Source of the DNA: Blautia sp.
GTDB lineage: Bacteria > Bacillota > Clostridia > Lachnospirales > Lachnospiraceae
Length of the DNA stretch: 33,877 nt
Direction: 5' to 3'
Assembly: GCA_030841965.1 (NCBI GenBank)
Contig: JAUUSJ010000028.1
Span: 1 to 33,877, forward strand
In this document: in pieces, positions 1-8,255 of the stretch
How the letters are laid out: each line of letters opens with the position of its first letter
Position numbering within the stretch: position 1 is the first letter of the stretch
Notes under the pieces: model-generated
Databases searched by the model: none
Told to the model about the DNA's origin: nothing
The model's input: only the letters and a program-made list of their open reading frames with translations
Position numbers and translations under genes: made by a program

Positions 1-166
1 TCCCCACCCCCCTCCAGCCATCGAACTCTTCGCATTTATCCCCACTCCCCTCCAGCCATCGAACTCTTAGCGTTTATCCCCACCCCCCTCCAGCCATCGA
101 ACTCTTCGCATTTATCCCCACTCCCCTCCAGTCATCGAACTCTTCGCATCTTTCCCCAAATCCCTT
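1..166. repeat. 38-bp tandem repeat, four units plus a partial fifth
   Basis: Units begin with TCCCCAC at 1, 39, 77 and 115, and a partial unit begins at 153, so the period is exactly 38 bp. Each unit reads C-rich sequence, then CCAGCCATCGAA, then CTCTTCGCATTTA (CTCTTAGCGTTTA in the second). The array runs off the left window edge, so its true copy number is unknown. The CTCTTMGCRTTT part resembles the CTCTTAGCGTCTGT tails of the hairpin repeat at 7934-8174, which suggests that another copy of that element lies just upstream (inference). No coding role is seen. Confidence 0.9.
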
Positions 167-219
167 CAAAAACTTATCAAACGAAAATTAAATTACATAT
201 TTCCTTTCACAAAATTCTA

Positions 220-228
220 TGTTATAAT
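220..228 (+). promoter_or_regulatory. extended -10 promoter for comM
   Basis: TGTTATAAT is an extended -10 with a perfect TATAAT at 223-228. The -35 region is weak, as is common with extended -10 elements. Transcription would start near 235, downstream of the ATG at 233, which supports the ATG at 269 as the comM start. Confidence 0.6.
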
Positions 229-268
229 CTGTATGAATATCCAATTTTTGGGAGAGATTGGAGGTTAT

Positions 269-1786
269 ATGTATAGCAAAGTAATCAGTGGTATCGTGAA
301 AGGAATTAATGGAGTTTTAGTCTATGTGGAGGCTGATATGAGCAATGGCTTACCCATTTTCGAGATGGTCGGCTATCTCTCCTCAGAGCTAAAAGAGGCA
401 AAAGAACGAGTGAGGACGGCTCTTAAGAATCAGGGATATACGATTCCCTCTAAGAAAATCACAGTGAATCTATTGCCAGCGGACTTGAGAAAGGATGGCT
501 CTGCCTTTGACTTGCCAGTTGCGATTGCGATATTAATTTCGAGCGGGAAGATTGCACAGGAGAAGACGGATAAGATTTTTTTTGCGGGAGAACTTGGACT
601 TGACGGCAGTTTGCACGCCATAAGGGGCGTTTTACCCTTAGTATGTTCCGCCAAGGATGCGGGAATGAGAACCTGTATTTTGCCGTGGGAGAATCTAAGA
701 GAGGGGAGTATGGTCGATGGGATTACTGTGCTCGGAGCGAGTTCTCTAAGAGAGGTGGAACAATTTTTAAACGGACAGGTATCGCTCTCAAAGTTAGAAA
801 CAGAAGAGAGAAGGGAGAAGGAAATAGGGAGAAAAGTACTTGATTTTTCTGATATTATCGGTCAGGAGTATGCCAAAAGAGCGATTCAGGTGGCGGTGTC
901 GGGAAGACATAATATGCTTTTATTTGGACCTCCAGGTTCGGGAAAGTCTATGTTGGCAAAGAGAATACCCTATATTGCTCCGAATCTCACGAAAAAAGAA
1001 AGTTTGGAGCTTACAAAGATTTACAGTGTAAAGGGATATTTGAGGGAAAAGGAGGGGCTTATCTTGGAGCGACCTTTTAGAAATCCACATCATAGTATTA
1101 CACTTCCTGCACTCATAGGGGGAGGAAGACCCGTTGTACCAGGAGAAATCAGCTTATCGCATAATGGAATTTTGTTTTTGGACGAGCTTTTGGAGTTTCC
1201 CAAAAATGTACTGGAATCTCTAAGACAGCCGCTTGAGGATAAAAGGGTGCTTGTCTCGAGAGTCGATGAGCAGTATTTTTTCCCGGCGGATATTATGCTA
1301 GTGGCGGCGACGAATCTCTGTCCCTGCGGATACTATCCTGATATGAGTCGTTGCCATTGTCGGGAGAGGGATATTGTCAGATATCAGCGAAAATTGAGCG
1401 GACCATTTTTCGACAGAATTGATATATCGGTAAAGCTGGATTCTCTATCTTATATGGAATTGCAAGAAGAGAGACGGGGGATATCTTCTGAGGAGATGAA
1501 AAGACAGATTGAAGTCGCAGTATCGATTCAAAAGGAGAGATATAAAAAGGAAGAGATTGATTTTAATAGTCAGCTCATGGAACAACAGATTTGGGAGTAT
1601 TGTTCTATTGAAAAAGGAGCCAAGAAGAATCTTCAAGATACTGTGAGGATGAAAAAATGGAGTGCGAGGTCATATTTTCGGGTGATAAAGGTTGCAAGGA
1701 CAATTGCGGATTTGGCAGGAGAAGAAGAGATTTTGAGTGCGCATATTGCGGAGGCAATCTCATATCATCTTCAATTTTTGCAGTGA
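269..1786 (+). CDS. comM: ComM/YifB-family Mg-chelatase-like AAA+ ATPase
   Basis: A 505-residue protein of the ComM/YifB family. In naturally transforming bacteria ComM is a hexameric helicase that drives branch migration during uptake of donor DNA. The N-terminal Lon-protease-like domain (about 1-170) is followed by the Mg-chelatase AAA+ core, with Walker A GPPGSGKS near residues 220-227, a Walker B region ending LFLDELLEF, and a C-terminal Mg-chelatase domain. I chose the ATG at 269 (MYSKVISGIV), which has a GGAGG just upstream and matches the usual family start; an in-frame ATG at 233 lies at the transcription start. The gene is followed closely by dprA, another DNA-uptake gene, so the pair probably forms one operon. 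Confidence 0.93.
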   Translation: MYSKVISGIVKGINGVLVYVEADMSNGLPIFEMVGYLSSELKEAKERVRTALKNQGYTIPSKKITVNLLPADLRKDGSAFDLPVAIAILISSGKIAQEKTDKIFFAGELGLDGSLHAIRGVLPLVCSAKDAGMRTCILPWENLREGSMVDGITVLGASSLREVEQFLNGQVSLSKLETEERREKEIGRKVLDFSDIIGQEYAKRAIQVAVSGRHNMLLFGPPGSGKSMLAKRIPYIAPNLTKKESLELTKIYSVKGYLREKEGLILERPFRNPHHSITLPALIGGGRPVVPGEISLSHNGILFLDELLEFPKNVLESLRQPLEDKRVLVSRVDEQYFFPADIMLVAATNLCPCGYYPDMSRCHCRERDIVRYQRKLSGPFFDRIDISVKLDSLSYMELQEERRGISSEEMKRQIEVAVSIQKERYKKEEIDFNSQLMEQQIWEYCSIEKGAKKNLQDTVRMKKWSARSYFRVIKVARTIADLAGEEEILSAHIAEAISYHLQFLQ

Positions 1787-1817
1787 GGAAGGGGGAGCGA
1801 GTATCAGCGACGATAAA

Positions 1818-2912
1818 ATGTACTGGTTTTGGCTTTGTCGTATAAAGGGGATTCCAAGAAAGATAATAGAAATTTTATTAAGATATTTGGGGCATCCAAG
1901 AGAGATTTATTTTTTAAGGGAGAGGGAGTTGGAAGATTTATTAAAAGGACAATTGAGGACAAAACAGCTGGAGCAGGTGATGTCTCAATTTTCGAGGAGC
2001 TTATCTTTGGATGCTGCCAAAAAGGAGTATGAGAAGTTAAAAAAAGCAGGAATTTTATTTTTTTCCTGTGAGGATGAGGAGTATCCAGAGAAATTAAAGA
2101 GGATTTATGATTATCCGTATGGAATTTATGTAAAGGGAAGGCTTCCGAGTGGGCAAAAAAAGGCGATTGCCATTGTGGGGGCGCGAAAAGCGACGACCTA
2201 TGGAAGAGAGATGGCGCGGTTTTTTGCGAGAGAGTTGGCGAAGAATGGAATAGAGATTATCAGCGGTCTGGCGAGAGGAATTGATGCCAACGCACATATT
2301 GGATGCATAGAGGGAAGAGAAGGAACGTATGGTGTATTAGGTTGTGGGATTGATAAGATATATCCGAGAGAGAATATTGATTTATTTGTACAGATGGAAA
2401 AGACTGGCGGGATTATATCCGAGTACGGACCTGGGGTGGAGCCACTTTCTTTTCATTTTCCGTTTCGGAATCGGATTATCAGTGGTATGTCGGATGGAAT
2501 TTTAGTCGTTGAGGCGGCGAGAAGAAGCGGTTCTTTGATTACAGCGGAGCAGGGGTTAGAGCAGGGAAGGGAAATTTTTGCTCTTCCAGGGAGAACGATA
2601 GATAGTCAGAGTGAGGGATGTAATTTATTGATACAAAAAGGCGCAAAACTGGTTTTAAATGTATCGGATATCTTACTTGATATGGGAATAAATTGTGAAG
2701 AAAATTTAAATATAAAGAAAAATTTGTTAGATTCTCTTGCTAATCGTGAAAAATTAGTGTATGATTGTTTGAGTTTAGAGCCAAAATACATAGATAATAT
2801 AGCGAAGGAATGTCGGATGACATTACAAGAGACTATGAGTATTTTGTTTATGTTAGAATTAAATGGTTATATAAAACAAGTAATTCAAAATTACTATATT
2901 ATAGCAATGTAA
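1818..2912 (+). CDS. dprA: DNA-processing protein DprA
   Basis: A 364-residue DprA/Smf protein, which loads RecA onto incoming single-stranded DNA during transformation. The Rossmann-like core is clear: VGARKATTYGREMARFFA, then SGLARGIDANAH and a GCGIDKIYPREN segment. The C-terminal about 60 residues fit the DprA winged-helix domain. The ATG at 1818 (MYWFWLCRIKGI) matches the family N terminus; the reading frame is open further upstream but has no better start. The GGAAGGGGGAG at 1787-1797 is about 20 bases away, so translation may lean on coupling to comM, whose stop is at 1784-1786. The last 200 bp are more AT-rich than the rest but remain in frame with no disruption. Confidence 0.93.
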   Translation: MYWFWLCRIKGIPRKIIEILLRYLGHPREIYFLRERELEDLLKGQLRTKQLEQVMSQFSRSLSLDAAKKEYEKLKKAGILFFSCEDEEYPEKLKRIYDYPYGIYVKGRLPSGQKKAIAIVGARKATTYGREMARFFARELAKNGIEIISGLARGIDANAHIGCIEGREGTYGVLGCGIDKIYPRENIDLFVQMEKTGGIISEYGPGVEPLSFHFPFRNRIISGMSDGILVVEAARRSGSLITAEQGLEQGREIFALPGRTIDSQSEGCNLLIQKGAKLVLNVSDILLDMGINCEENLNIKKNLLDSLANREKLVYDCLSLEPKYIDNIAKECRMTLQETMSILFMLELNGYIKQVIQNYYIIAM

Positions 2913-2946
2913 CAAAAAGTTTAAGAAAAGAGTGGGAGTGGAAGAT

Positions 2947-5040
2947 ATGCCAAAGTATTTGGTTATTGTAGAATCACCTGCGAAAGCAAAGACAATCCAT
3001 AAGTTTTTAGGGAAAAACTATGAGGTGATTGCCTCGAATGGGCATGTGCGTGATTTACCTAAGAGCACATTAGGTATTGATATCGAGAACGATTTTGAGC
3101 CAAAGTACATCACAATACGAGGGAAAGGAGATGTGCTTGCCAAACTTCGAAAAGAAGTAAAAAAAGCCGATAAAGTCTATCTTGCGACCGACCCTGACCG
3201 CGAGGGAGAGGCTATCTCATGGCATTTATATCATGCCCTAAAGCTAGAGAATAAAAACACAAGTCGTATTACATTTAATGAGATTACGAAAAATGCTGTG
3301 AAGAACTCTATCAAAAATCCAAGAGAGATTGATATGGACTTAGTGGATGCGCAGCAGGCGAGAAGAGTGCTTGACCGTCTCGTAGGATATCAGATTAGCC
3401 CGCTATTATGGGCGAAGATTAAGAGAGGATTAAGCGCAGGTCGAGTGCAGTCTGTGGCACTTCGACTTATCTGTGATAGAGAGGAAGAAATTAATCGTTT
3501 TATTCCGTCTGAGTATTGGACGATGGAGGCGAGCCTTCAAGTTGAGAATAGTAAGACGGTGATTACTGCTAAGTATATGAAAGATGCCAATGGCAATAGT
3601 GAGCTTACTTCCTCTGAGCAGGTGGAAAAGATTAGTCAGGCTGTTGAGAAGGCGGAGTTTAAGGTCATCGATGTAAAAAAGGGCGAGCGAAGAAAGAAAG
3701 CTCCAAAGCCATTTACGACAAGTACCTTACAGCAGGATGCCGCAAGAAAGTTGAATTTTTCCACACAAAAAACAATGCGCTTGGCGCAGCAGCTTTATGA
3801 GGGTGTGGAGATTAAGGGAAAGGGAAGTATTGGTCTTATTACCTACCTAAGAACAGACTCTATCCGTATCTCAGAGGAGGCAGATAAAAATGCCAGAGAG
3901 TATATCAAAGAGATATATGGAGAGAATTATGTAAGTCAGAACATAGAAAAAAAGAAGGAGACGGGGAAGAAGATTCAAGACGCTCACGAGGCAATTCGTC
4001 CTACTTATATGGAGTACCCACCAGCGAAGATTAAGGATGAACTTCCAAGAGATTTATTCCGTCTCTATCAGCTTATCTGGAATCGATTTTTGGCAAGTCG
4101 CATGGGGGAGGCAGTCTATGAGACGAGAACAATTAAGATTAATGCCGATGGATACCGTTTTCAGGCATCCGCCTCTCATATTGCGTTTGACGGATTTTTG
4201 TCTGTCTATAATATTGAGAATGAAAAAAGCGGTGGTCTTGGAAAGTTAAAAGATATTGAGCCAGATACGATTTTAAACCTGGTGAATTTAGAAAAAAAGC
4301 AGCATTTTACACAGCCACCGGCGCATTATACGGAGGCGTTGCTCGTTCGTACTTTGGAGGAGCTTGGAATCGGAAGACCGAGTACGTACGCTCCGACGAT
4401 TACGACGATTCTTGCGAGAAGATATATTGTAAAGGAGAATAAAAACCTCTATGTGACAGAGCTCGGAGAAGCAGTGAATCATATGATGAAAAAAGGATTT
4501 CCGTCGATTGTAGATGAGAATTTTACAGCCAATATCGAGATGCTTCTCGACTTGATTGAGGAGGGCAAAATAAACTGGAAGTCTGTGATTCGAAACTTCT
4601 ATCCAGATTTTAAAGAGGCGCTGGAGTCCGCAGAGAGAGAGCTTGAGAAAGTGCAGATTGCAGATGAAGTGACGGATGTTATCTGCGAGGAATGTGGAAG
4701 GAATATGGTCGTAAAGTATGGACCGTATGGGAAGTTTTTGGCTTGCCCAGGATTCCCGGAATGTCGCAATACGAAACCACATTTTGAGGAGATAGGAGTC
4801 GACTGTCCAAAATGCAAGGACGGAAAAATTGTGCTGAAAAAAACCAAAAAGGGAAGAAAGTACTATGGATGTTCCAACCATCCGGACTGTGATTTTATGA
4901 CTTGGCAGCGCCCTTCCAAGGAGAAGTGTCCAGAATGTGGCGCCTATATGGTGGAAAAAGGCAAAAAATTACTCTGTTCTAACGAATCCTGTGGATATAT
5001 ATGTGATAAAATAGTAAAAGATTCCGAAAAAGCAGATTGA
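2947..5040 (+). CDS. topA: DNA topoisomerase I (type IA)
   Basis: A 697-residue topoisomerase I that relaxes negative supercoils. The N-terminal Toprim domain contains VIVESPAKAKTI and the acidic TDPDREGEAI motif. The active-site tyrosine is Y300 in ITYLRTDSIRIS. The C terminus carries three four-cysteine zinc ribbons (first cysteines near residue 580, then CPKC...CSNHPDC, and CPEC...CSNESC), the usual Firmicutes arrangement. The ATG at 2947 (MPKYLVIVESP) is preferred over a GTG at 2932 because GGGAG at 2934-2938 is then correctly spaced. It follows dprA by 34 bases and is probably cotranscribed. Confidence 0.97.
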   Translation: MPKYLVIVESPAKAKTIHKFLGKNYEVIASNGHVRDLPKSTLGIDIENDFEPKYITIRGKGDVLAKLRKEVKKADKVYLATDPDREGEAISWHLYHALKLENKNTSRITFNEITKNAVKNSIKNPREIDMDLVDAQQARRVLDRLVGYQISPLLWAKIKRGLSAGRVQSVALRLICDREEEINRFIPSEYWTMEASLQVENSKTVITAKYMKDANGNSELTSSEQVEKISQAVEKAEFKVIDVKKGERRKKAPKPFTTSTLQQDAARKLNFSTQKTMRLAQQLYEGVEIKGKGSIGLITYLRTDSIRISEEADKNAREYIKEIYGENYVSQNIEKKKETGKKIQDAHEAIRPTYMEYPPAKIKDELPRDLFRLYQLIWNRFLASRMGEAVYETRTIKINADGYRFQASASHIAFDGFLSVYNIENEKSGGLGKLKDIEPDTILNLVNLEKKQHFTQPPAHYTEALLVRTLEELGIGRPSTYAPTITTILARRYIVKENKNLYVTELGEAVNHMMKKGFPSIVDENFTANIEMLLDLIEEGKINWKSVIRNFYPDFKEALESAERELEKVQIADEVTDVICEECGRNMVVKYGPYGKFLACPGFPECRNTKPHFEEIGVDCPKCKDGKIVLKKTKKGRKYYGCSNHPDCDFMTWQRPSKEKCPECGAYMVEKGKKLLCSNESCGYICDKIVKDSEKAD

Positions 5041-5055
5041 TTACGTAATTTATTA

Positions 5056-5070
5056 AATTTTCTGAAAAAA
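5056..5070 (+). promoter_or_regulatory. candidate CodY box upstream of codY
   Basis: AATTTTCTGAAAAAA matches the established CodY consensus AATTTTCWGAAAATT at 13 of 15 positions. It lies 25 bp upstream of the codY -35 hexamer. Negative autoregulation of codY is known in other Firmicutes; binding here is inferred from sequence only. Confidence 0.6.
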
Positions 5071-5095
5071 AAGTCAAAATAAATAGATAAAATAG

Positions 5096-5124
5096 TTGTA
5101 TTTGTTTGAAAAAAATGCTACAAT
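5096..5124 (+). promoter_or_regulatory. codY promoter
   Basis: TTGTAT at 5096-5101 and TACAAT at 5119-5124 are separated by 17 bp, and TGC directly before the -10 makes it an extended -10. This gives codY its own transcript independent of topA. Confidence 0.65.
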
Positions 5125-5175
5125 TGAGACATATATAGCGCAACTAATTAAAATGGTTTGATAAGGGGGCCGAGT

Positions 5176-5946
5176 ATGAGTGTTCAGTTGTTAGACAAAA
5201 TGAGGAAGATTAATAAATTGCTCCACAATAATAATTCACATAAAGTTGTGTTTAACGATATCTGTGAGGTTTTAAACGATATTTTGGAGTCGAATATTTT
5301 AGTATTAAGCAAGAAGGGTAAGATACTGGGAATTAAGAATCGTCAGGATATTGTGGAGATTCAAGAGCTTATTAAAAATGAAGTGGGAAGCTATATTGAT
5401 GAGATGTTGAACGAGAGATTGCTTAATATCTTATCTACAAAGGAGAATGTAAATTTGGCTACATTGGGGTTTGAGTTCGAGGGCGTAGAAAAATACGAAG
5501 CCCTGATTATGCCAATCGATATCGCCGGAGAACGGTTGGGAACTGTTTTTATGTACAAGCAAGATGAATCTTACGGAATCGATGATATTATTTTAGGCGA
5601 GTACGGAACAACCGTTGTAGGTTTAGAGATGATGCGCTCTGTCAACGAGGAGAATGCAGAGGAGATGCGAAAGGTTTCGATTGTGAAGTCTGCCATCAGC
5701 ACACTCTCTTTCTCGGAGCTTGAGGCAATCACACATATTTTTGATGAGCTAGAGGGCAATGAAGGAATTTTAGTGGCAAGTAAGATTGCAGATAGAGTTG
5801 GAATTACTCGTTCTGTCATTGTAAATGCACTCCGAAAGTTTGAGAGTGCAGGTGTCATCGAGTCAAGGTCCTCTGGTATGAAAGGTACGTATATTAAAGT
5901 ATTGAATGATGTCATTTTTGATGAATTAGAGAAGATGAAGCATTGA
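5176..5946 (+). CDS. codY: GTP- and branched-chain-amino-acid-sensing repressor CodY
   Basis: A 256-residue CodY, the global nutritional repressor of low-GC Gram-positives; it senses isoleucine/leucine/valine and GTP. The N-terminal GAF sensor domain occupies about residues 1-155, and the C-terminal winged helix contains the near-invariant ASKIADRVGITRSVIVNAL recognition region followed by KFESAGVIESRSSGMKGTYI. Start choice: ATG at 5176 (MSVQLLDKMRKIN) with AAGGGGG seven bases upstream; the frame is open a little earlier but without a site. It follows topA, as in many Clostridia, but has its own promoter and a candidate CodY box. Confidence 0.97.
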   Translation: MSVQLLDKMRKINKLLHNNNSHKVVFNDICEVLNDILESNILVLSKKGKILGIKNRQDIVEIQELIKNEVGSYIDEMLNERLLNILSTKENVNLATLGFEFEGVEKYEALIMPIDIAGERLGTVFMYKQDESYGIDDIILGEYGTTVVGLEMMRSVNEENAEEMRKVSIVKSAISTLSFSELEAITHIFDELEGNEGILVASKIADRVGITRSVIVNALRKFESAGVIESRSSGMKGTYIKVLNDVIFDELEKMKH

Positions 5947-5956
5947 CAGATAGATA

Positions 5957-5992
5957 GGGGGATGCAATAAGAAATTGTTGCTCCCCTTATTT
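5957..5992 (+). terminator. probable rho-independent terminator after codY
   Basis: GGGGGATGCAAT and ATTGTTGCTCCCC can pair with a small loop and are followed by TTATTTTA. The stem is imperfect and the T tract is short, so it is likely but not certain. Confidence 0.5.
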
Positions 5993-6002
5993 TACTATAA
6001 AA

Positions 6003-6091
6003 GCTTGGAGTGTGAATACAGATGGGGAATGCGGAGCAGTCCGCTTTCATAGAAAAAGAAAGCTCCGTCAAGCAGATTTGATTTTTTAGAA
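6003..6091 (+). promoter_or_regulatory. structured leader in front of the DUF262 gene
   Basis: GCTTG at 6003 can pair with CAAGC near 6070, enclosing a perfect small hairpin GCGGA-GCAG-TCCGC around 6034-6047. The outer pairing is followed by TTTGATTTTTT, so the whole could act as a terminator or attenuator just 12 bases before the next gene. Structure predicted by eye; function not known. Confidence 0.35.
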
Positions 6092-6102
6092 AGGTTATAA
6101 GT

Positions 6103-7911
6103 ATGAAAAACGAAAATTATAAGATTACCCAGTATTCTGTGAATGGAATTTTGGCGGATGTGGAGGGCAATAAAATCGCCGTCCCAGAATTGCAGCGTCC
6201 ATTTGTCTGGAAAGATAAGCAGGTGAGAGATTTGATGGATTCTCTCTACCGCGGTTATCCGATTGGCTATCTTATTGTATGGCAAAATTCTAATGTGAAG
6301 GTACGATTTGGAAGACAGGCGGCGGGCAAGAAAATTTTAATTGACGGTCAGCAGAGGATAACAGCCTTGATGGCGGCGATTTTGGGAAGAGAAGTATTAG
6401 ATGACGCCTATCATCAGAGAAAGATTCAGATAGCTTTTAATCCGTTTGCCGAGGATGGAGAGGAGCAGTTTGCAGTCTGGGAGGAGAAATTATCCGAGGA
6501 TAAGCGATGGATTCCAGATATCTCAGAGATTTTTAAGAGAGGATTTTCTTATCGCCGTTTTGAAAATGAGTATTTAAGAGAGAACCCTGGTATTAATACA
6601 AGAGAGCTGGACAATAGAATTACACAGTTAAAAAATATAGCGACAAATGATGTGGGAGTGATTGAGCTTTCTTTCTTGCTTGATATCGATATTGTGACAG
6701 AGATTTTTATCCGTATTAATACACAGGGAAAACCATTGACACAGGAAGATTTTGCGATGTCTAAGATTTCTGTCTTTGAGGATAGTGAGGGAGATTCCTT
6801 GAGAAAGACAATCGATTATTTTTGTCATTTATGTTATGAGCCTTCCTTTATGAAAGTACTAGAAGACGGGGAGAAGGCGTTTTTAGACTCCGAGTACGGC
6901 AGTAAGATTTCTTGGACGGGCAAAGTCTCTCAGCAATTTTTTGTGCCATCTTATGGAGATTTATTAAAGACCGTATGTCTCTATCAGTTTGGAAAAGGCA
7001 AGATAGGAGACCTTGTGCAGATTTTATCTGGAAAGGATGCAAAGTCAAAGACATCCAATATGGATAAAGCGAGAGAAGGCTTCGCAAAGCTTAGAGAGGG
7101 AGTCTTGGATTATGTAAAGGAGGAGAATTTCTTAAGCTTTACCGACGCAATTAAGGAGACCGGATTTGTCACAGAAAAAATGCTCCCATCTCATAGCAGT
7201 TTGAATTATCTCTATGCTTTTTACCTAAAAGCTTCCAGAGTTTCTGCCATGAATCTAGAAGAGAGAAAATCCTTTATGAAGCGCTGGTTTTTCATGTCTA
7301 TCTTGACAGGCAGATATCAAGGAGCAGCTGAGAGTACGATTATAAAGGATATTCAAAGTATTGACGAGAAAAATCCAAGAGAAGTACTAGAAAGCATCGA
7401 AAAGAAACAGTTAGACGACTATTTCTTTGATTCCATCTTAAAAGATAAATTAAAAGTAACAGGAACGAGAACCGTCTTTTACTCGATTTATTTAGCTGTA
7501 TTAATCGGCACAAAGACAAAAGCATTGTACAGCAAAGACATTTTAATTGAGGATTTGCTGGAGGAAAAAGTAGATAAAACATTGCTTTTTACGAAAGCAT
7601 ATTTGCAAAAACATAATGTGAGGGCAGATGCCACAGAACTTGCCAATATGGTATTTCTTGATAAAGATGTTAAGGCAGCGCTAAAAAGAAAAGCTCCAAA
7701 TGAGTACGGAGATTCTTTACTCGAATGCTGTGAGAAGAAGATTCCAATCGGAAAAGAAGTTTTGACAGAGGAAGAACTACTAGACAGCATGAGAGAAAAC
7801 TGTATTCCTAAGACAATTTTTACAATGGAGACTTCTCAATTCCCTCTCTTTTTAGAGGTAAGAAGAAAGCTGATAGCGGAGAAGATAAAACAGTATTATA
7901 GAAGTTTATAA
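6103..7911 (+). CDS. DUF262 (GmrS-like) protein with degenerate DUF1524/HNH-like C terminus
   Basis: A 602-residue protein. The N-terminal DUF262 domain, a ParB/Srx-like fold used by GmrSD-type modification-dependent restriction enzymes and other defence proteins, is clear: PELQRPFVWKDKQVRDLMDS (residues 28-47), RGYPIG, and the hallmark IDGQQR at 80-85. FIRINTQGKPLTQEDF is also typical. Near the C terminus, TLLFTKAYL (493-501) and ELANMVFLDKDVKAAL (512-527) align by eye with the DUF1524 pattern HHIFPKAYL...NIANLTFLDKDTN, but the expected His is Leu494 and the later Asn is Lys524, so nuclease activity is doubtful. ATG with AGAAAGG upstream. It stands alone between codY and the ribosomal genes, with no methylase or partner nuclease, and could be an orphan defence or regulatory protein. 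Confidence 0.8.
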   Translation: MKNENYKITQYSVNGILADVEGNKIAVPELQRPFVWKDKQVRDLMDSLYRGYPIGYLIVWQNSNVKVRFGRQAAGKKILIDGQQRITALMAAILGREVLDDAYHQRKIQIAFNPFAEDGEEQFAVWEEKLSEDKRWIPDISEIFKRGFSYRRFENEYLRENPGINTRELDNRITQLKNIATNDVGVIELSFLLDIDIVTEIFIRINTQGKPLTQEDFAMSKISVFEDSEGDSLRKTIDYFCHLCYEPSFMKVLEDGEKAFLDSEYGSKISWTGKVSQQFFVPSYGDLLKTVCLYQFGKGKIGDLVQILSGKDAKSKTSNMDKAREGFAKLREGVLDYVKEENFLSFTDAIKETGFVTEKMLPSHSSLNYLYAFYLKASRVSAMNLEERKSFMKRWFFMSILTGRYQGAAESTIIKDIQSIDEKNPREVLESIEKKQLDDYFFDSILKDKLKVTGTRTVFYSIYLAVLIGTKTKALYSKDILIEDLLEEKVDKTLLFTKAYLQKHNVRADATELANMVFLDKDVKAALKRKAPNEYGDSLLECCEKKIPIGKEVLTEEELLDSMRENCIPKTIFTMETSQFPLFLEVRRKLIAEKIKQYYRSL

Positions 7912-7933
7912 TAATTCAATATTCTATAGTTAA

Positions 7934-8143
7934 CCAGTACACAGCGAAGAGAGTCCGTCGATATGTCCTCCAAAAACGATAGAGAGTGGAGCGGTTTTTC
8001 GATATACTTAGCTTTGCCGCTGGAGCACTGTCTGAGCGCCGAAGGTGCGAGTTTGCGGGAAGCGGCAAAAATCAGCGTATGTCGAAAAACCGTGGGAATG
8101 AACGTGTTTTTGGAGGACATATCGACGGACTCTCTTAGCGTCT
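7934..8143 (+). repeat. large hairpin-forming dispersed repeat, copy 1 (complete)
   Basis: A ~210-bp imperfect palindrome. End A reads CCAGTACACAGCGAAGAGAG (7934-7953), end B CTCTCTTAGCGTCT (8130-8143). Stem 1 pairs 7947-7977 with 8106-8136 (31 of 31). Stem 2 pairs 7992-8007 with 8077-8092 (15 Watson-Crick pairs and one G.U). Stem 3 pairs 8013-8021 with 8061-8069 (9 of 9). The apex is GCGCC-GAA-GGTGC at 8036-8048. Short tandem CTTAGCGTCTGT-like repeats continue to about 8174. An 88-codon open frame crosses it, but comparison with copy 2 shows pairing is conserved and the peptide is not. No other gene is seen in 7912-8387. It may be a non-autonomous mobile element or a structured RNA. Confidence 0.9.
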
Positions 8144-8219
8144 GTTTCTTAGCGTCTGTCTCTTCGCGTCTGTCCTCATTACTAACGAAAATTTTACGCC
8201 ATTTAACTGGAAAAAACAC

Positions 8220-8248
8220 TTGCATATAGAACTCAAATATGATATAAT
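8220..8248 (+). promoter_or_regulatory. rpsB promoter
   Basis: TTGCAT at 8220-8225, a 17-bp spacer, and a perfect TATAAT at 8243-8248 with TGA directly before it (extended -10). It sits just downstream of the hairpin repeat and gives a leader of about 130 nt before rpsB. Confidence 0.7.
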
Positions 8249-8255
8249 ATCAAAG

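Noticed and set aside
1..166. CRISPR array
   Set aside because: The units are contiguous 38-bp tandem copies with no unique spacers between them.
4288..4881. 197-codon minus-strand open frame inside topA
   Set aside because: Antisense shadow of the conserved topoisomerase region; no ribosome binding site and no family features.
5571..6071. 166-codon minus-strand open frame across the end of codY
   Set aside because: Antisense to the conserved CodY helix-turn-helix and to its terminator; composition follows the codY codons.
7963..8229. 88-codon open frame inside hairpin repeat copy 1, partly similar to open frames in the other copies
   Set aside because: The shared peptide follows from the repeated DNA. 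Between copies the pairing is kept by compensatory changes while residues change, and there is no ribosome binding site.
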